DNA of 64,000 nucleotides from Thiodiazotropha sp040791665. GTDB lineage: Bacteria; Pseudomonadota; Gammaproteobacteria; Chromatiales; Chromatiaceae. Every line of letters begins with the position of its first letter. Position 1 is the stretch's first letter. The translations under genes were made by a program, and so were the position numbers. Where the stretch lies: contig JBFNNX010000010.1 in NCBI GenBank assembly GCA_040791665.1, positions 186,001 to 250,000 of the forward strand. The letters run 5' to 3'. The notes beneath the pieces were generated by a model, which saw only the letters and a list, made by a program, of their open reading frames with translations, did not search any database and was not told the origin of the DNA. Positions 61,763-64,000 of this stretch are shown here, piece after piece.

Positions 61763-62923
61763 TCATCGATCAACCTCGGGCGGACAGGCATCAAGCGAAA
61801 ACATGGTCTGCGCAATATCCTCGATGCGCGAGCCCACCGATAGCTTTTCCAGAACCTGTACTGCATGCATAGACGAGGGTCCCCTCACATGCACCCGATA
61901 GGGTTTGGGGCCACCGTTCGAGACAACGTAGTAACAGAGTTCGCCCTTGGATGATTCTACCCGGGTATAGGTCTCTCCAGCCGGTACGTTCCAGGCCAGG
62001 GGGTTGGGTATGGGTGCGCGGATAGGGCCATGGATATCGGGGAGCGCTTCGATTACCTGACGTACGATGCGGATGCTCTCCATCAGTTCTTGGCGCCGCA
62101 CCAGCGTACGGGCCCAGGCATCGCCGCTCTCCTCGGTTGGGATCTCAAAATCGAGTTGATCGTAGACCAGATAGGGATCATCCCTGCGTACATCGAACTC
62201 GAGGCCGGTGGCGCGCAGGTTGGGGCCCGTGACACCCCAGGCGAGGGCCTGCTCCTGGCTCAATACACCGACGCCCTTGGCACGTTTGACGAATACCTGG
62301 TTCTTGAAAAAGAGGTCATCGTAGTCGGGAAGACGCGACTCGACATAGTCGAGGGTTTCACTCACCCGCTGCAGGAACCCGGGTGGCAACTCCCGCCGCA
62401 CGCCGCCGGGGATATTGTAGATACTGTAGACACGGCCACCGGTGAACTCCTCGAAAAGATCCAGTATCAGGTCGCGATCCGCAACTCCCCAATACATAGT
62501 GCTGTACATGCCGGTGGTGGCAGCGTGCCCCCCGAAGGTGAACAGATGGGCGGCGATTCGCGACAGCTCCAGCTGCATGACGCGGATCCAGTTGGCCCGT
62601 TGCGGGACATGCAAACCGCAGAGCTGCTCCACCGCCATGGAATAGCAGAGCTCCATGGGGGATGGGTCGGGTACACAGATGCGCGGTACCAGGGCGATGT
62701 TTTGAATCCACAATCGCTGTTCCATCAGCTTTTCGAAACCCCGATGGAGATATCCGCCGTCAGCCTTGGCCTCCAGCACCACATCCCCATGCAGTTTAAC
62801 CTTCAAGGCATAGTTGCCCTCGATGCCGGGGTGATTCGGACCGAAATTGAGCTCAAATTCATTGCTCGGCGGCTGACGTTGGGCTTCGTAGTTTTCTGGT
62901 CTCATTGGGCTCGCTTCACTCAC
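61763..62923 (-). CDS. nuoD: NuoD-like complex I 49-kDa subunit
   Basis: 386 residues. Signatures include FGPNHPG, GGYLHRGFEKLMEQR, TFGGHAATTGMYSTMYWG, EEFTGGRVYSIYNIPGGVRRE and GGPKPYRVHVRGPSSMHAVQVL. It forms the quinone-binding site region of complex I. The terminal motif is LDACPPEVDR in place of LDIIAGELDR, and the nickel-ligand Cys pairs of hydrogenases are absent. Starts at GTG 62923 or ATG 62905 are both possible. It follows nuoC after an 85-base repeat-filled gap and precedes the fused FeS/FAD gene. Confidence 0.88.
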   Translation of the reverse strand: MSEASPMRPENYEAQRQPPSNEFELNFGPNHPGIEGNYALKVKLHGDVVLEAKADGGYLHRGFEKLMEQRLWIQNIALVPRICVPDPSPMELCYSMAVEQLCGLHVPQRANWIRVMQLELSRIAAHLFTFGGHAATTGMYSTMYWGVADRDLILDLFEEFTGGRVYSIYNIPGGVRRELPPGFLQRVSETLDYVESRLPDYDDLFFKNQVFVKRAKGVGVLSQEQALAWGVTGPNLRATGLEFDVRRDDPYLVYDQLDFEIPTEESGDAWARTLVRRQELMESIRIVRQVIEALPDIHGPIRAPIPNPLAWNVPAGETYTRVESSKGELCYYVVSNGGPKPYRVHVRGPSSMHAVQVLEKLSVGSRIEDIAQTMFSLDACPPEVDR

Positions 62924-63011
62924 TAATTTTGAATTTCAGTGTTCGTTTCGCTCACGTTTTTTTACATAGATTGTGCGCAAAGCGCACTCATCAATTCAGA
63001 ATTCAAAATTA
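62924..63011. repeat. AT-rich MITE-like element (88 bp) between nuoC and nuoD
   Basis: Exact 12-bp inverted ends TAATTTTGAATT and AATTCAAAATTA. The interior has GTTCGTTTCGCTCACG and a GTGCGCAAAGCGCAC hairpin. The right end supplies the TAA stop of nuoC. It fills almost the whole gap. Confidence 0.87.
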
Positions 63012-63578
63012 TTTCTTCTTCTGACTAAACCGCTGCTCTTCAGGTGGAATAATCACACCACCCCCCTCGGCCACCAGTTCCTGCAGCCATTCAGGGTTGT
63101 AGTTCTGCCAGCTCAGGTGTTCGTTGATGTAGGCTTCGCTGTCGAACTCCTTGCGCATCGGCGGCGGCCCGTCCCACTCTGTAAGGATGAATTTCTCCAT
63201 ATTCGGGCTGCCTTCGAAGTGGATGCCGTACATCTCATGGATATCGCGCTCGAAAAAGGCTGCGGGCTGGTAGAGATCGTAGACCGACAGATAGACCCCC
63301 GGCTCCCGGGCGATGCGGATGTGGGCGGAGACCAGGGAGTGACTTTCGTAGGACCAGACATGGTAGACAAGCTCGAACTCCTCGTCTTCGATCCAGTCGA
63401 CGCAACTGATGGCGGAGAGATGGATATAACCGGCACGCCCTTGCAGCAACTCAAGCAGGGCGGGCAGGGCATCGGCGGGCACTTCCACGCGTACCCGGCG
63501 ACTGCTTTTGCGCCGTACCACGATGCCCTCGATCTCCTCCAGCAGGTCATCCAGCCAGTGGGCGATTTCCTTGCTCAT
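63009..63578 (-). CDS. nuoC: NuoC-like complex I 30-kDa subunit
   Basis: 189 residues. The family signature is ERDIHEMYGIHFEGSPNMEKFIL, followed by PPMRKEFDSEAY. The start ATG overlaps the stop of the nuoB-like gene by four bases (ATGA). The tail (PEEQRFSQKKK) is charged. It builds the peripheral arm with NuoB and NuoD. Confidence 0.88.
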   Translation of the reverse strand: MSKEIAHWLDDLLEEIEGIVVRRKSSRRVRVEVPADALPALLELLQGRAGYIHLSAISCVDWIEDEEFELVYHVWSYESHSLVSAHIRIAREPGVYLSVYDLYQPAAFFERDIHEMYGIHFEGSPNMEKFILTEWDGPPPMRKEFDSEAYINEHLSWQNYNPEWLQELVAEGGGVIIPPEEQRFSQKKK

Positions 63579-64000
63579 TTGAGTGGCTCCTTCTGTTCAT
63601 GACCCAGGCTCATCTCCAGCGCCTCCAGAGGTTTCTGGTGTTGCTCCAAAAGACGGGTATGTTCGCCCAGGGTGCCCTCGCTTATCAGGTCATAGTGTTT
63701 TGCTTCGGTGATTACATCCGTGGGTGTCTGCCAATCCTCGCCAAACAGCTTCTGTTGATTGCCGAGGTAGTAATCGTAATTGCGGTAATAGTCCTCCCAG
63801 CTGTCTGCCCGACCTGAGTGAATTCGATCCATCAGTTGCTGCAGGCCGGTGATGACCGCTTCGGGTCTCGGCATGCAGCCGGCGATATAGAGATCCACCG
63901 GCATGTATTCGTCGAGTTTCTTCGCGGTAGCGTAGCTCTGCCAATACATGCCGCCGTTTACGGTGCAGGAACAGATGCCGATGACATACTTGGGTGATCC
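63575..64000 (-). CDS. nuoB: NuoB-like complex I subunit, 3' part
   Basis: The frame is open to the window end, which cuts off the N-terminus. The visible part runs from GSPKYVIGICSCTVNGG to a 60-residue C-terminal extension. The cluster N2 cysteines are partly visible: Cys in ICSCTVNGG and in LYIAGCMPRPEAV, where typical NuoB has GSCAN and PGCPPRPE. The ICSC pair and MPR variant make it divergent. It overlaps nuoC by four bases. Confidence 0.85.
   Translation of the reverse strand, partial: GSPKYVIGICSCTVNGGMYWQSYATAKKLDEYMPVDLYIAGCMPRPEAVITGLQQLMDRIHSGRADSWEDYYRNYDYYLGNQQKLFGEDWQTPTDVITEAKHYDLISEGTLGEHTRLLEQHQKPLEALEMSLGHEQKEPLK

Noticed and set aside
61763..62923. NiFe hydrogenase large subunit
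   Set aside because: The NuoD-like protein lacks both CXXC nickel-ligand pairs; its single Cys in LDACPPEVDR is not enough.
62030..62926. 298-codon open frame on the plus strand
   Set aside because: Antisense to the nuoD-like gene, which has clear family motifs.

Overview
This window most resembles a gammaproteobacterial chromosome, plausibly from an environmental, respiratory and possibly sulfur-oxidising lineage. That is inferred from a complex I relative, two large multiheme cytochromes, an RpfC/RpfG-type relay, dense cyclic-di-GMP signalling, Dgt, Pit and DUF2959, and intergenic MITE-like repeats. No marker fixes the genus. I see no CRISPR array, prophage, transposase or rRNA. One tRNA (Asp, GTC) is present.

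Layout. 1-1.5 kb: the end of an efflux adaptor gene and a GNAT acetyltransferase. 2-8.6 kb: a signalling island with an RpfC-like hybrid kinase, a kinase-less RpfC-like protein, an RpfG-like HD-GYP regulator and a broken two-receiver regulator. 8.7-15.3 kb: an orphan P-loop protein, a MetA-family acyltransferase, and a DUF1800 lipoprotein plus Tat-exported DUF1501 pair. 15.7-25 kb: tRNA-Asp, an inositol-phosphatase-family enzyme, a GGDEF/EAL protein, a Pit transporter with a DUF2959 lipoprotein, a DMT permease and dGTPase. 25-27.6 kb: a CpxP/Spy-CpxR-CpxA-like envelope stress operon. 28-37 kb: an orphan periplasmic binding protein with a GGDEF/EAL/CZB protein, TcdA, a methyltransferase, a DsbA-family protein and a CZB chemoreceptor. 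37.3-43.3 kb: a TlpA-like thioredoxin, a nine-heme cytochrome and a parvulin. 43.3-45.8 kb: a LexA-UmuC-small protein SOS cassette. 46.7-52.3 kb: a QseB/QseC-like two-component system and a second nine-heme cytochrome. 52.3-59 kb: a minus-strand operon of TolC, binding protein, GGDEF/EAL and two more binding proteins. 59.2-64 kb: part of a complex I-like operon (NuoB, NuoC, NuoD, a NuoI-GltD fusion) and a rubrerythrin-like protein.

How parts may work together. Both cytochrome genes have the same upstream layout: a YTTAAK-N5-YTTAAK direct repeat followed at a fixed distance by an extended -10. The QseB/PmrA-type regulator encoded between them is the natural candidate to bind both, so the two cytochromes probably form one regulon. 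Cyclic-di-GMP is a second theme: two GGDEF/EAL proteins are encoded directly after periplasmic binding proteins that have no ABC permease or ATPase nearby, which suggests ligand sensing rather than uptake. The LexA promoter carries two GTTC-N7-GTTC repeats and very probably controls the mutagenic polymerase cassette.

Three dispersed intergenic repeat families are visible: a 142-bp element with perfect 25-bp inverted ends, 67-90-bp AT-rich elements ending in TAATTTTGAATT/AATTCAAAATTA that often supply stop codons, and a roughly 160-bp element with 26-bp ends.
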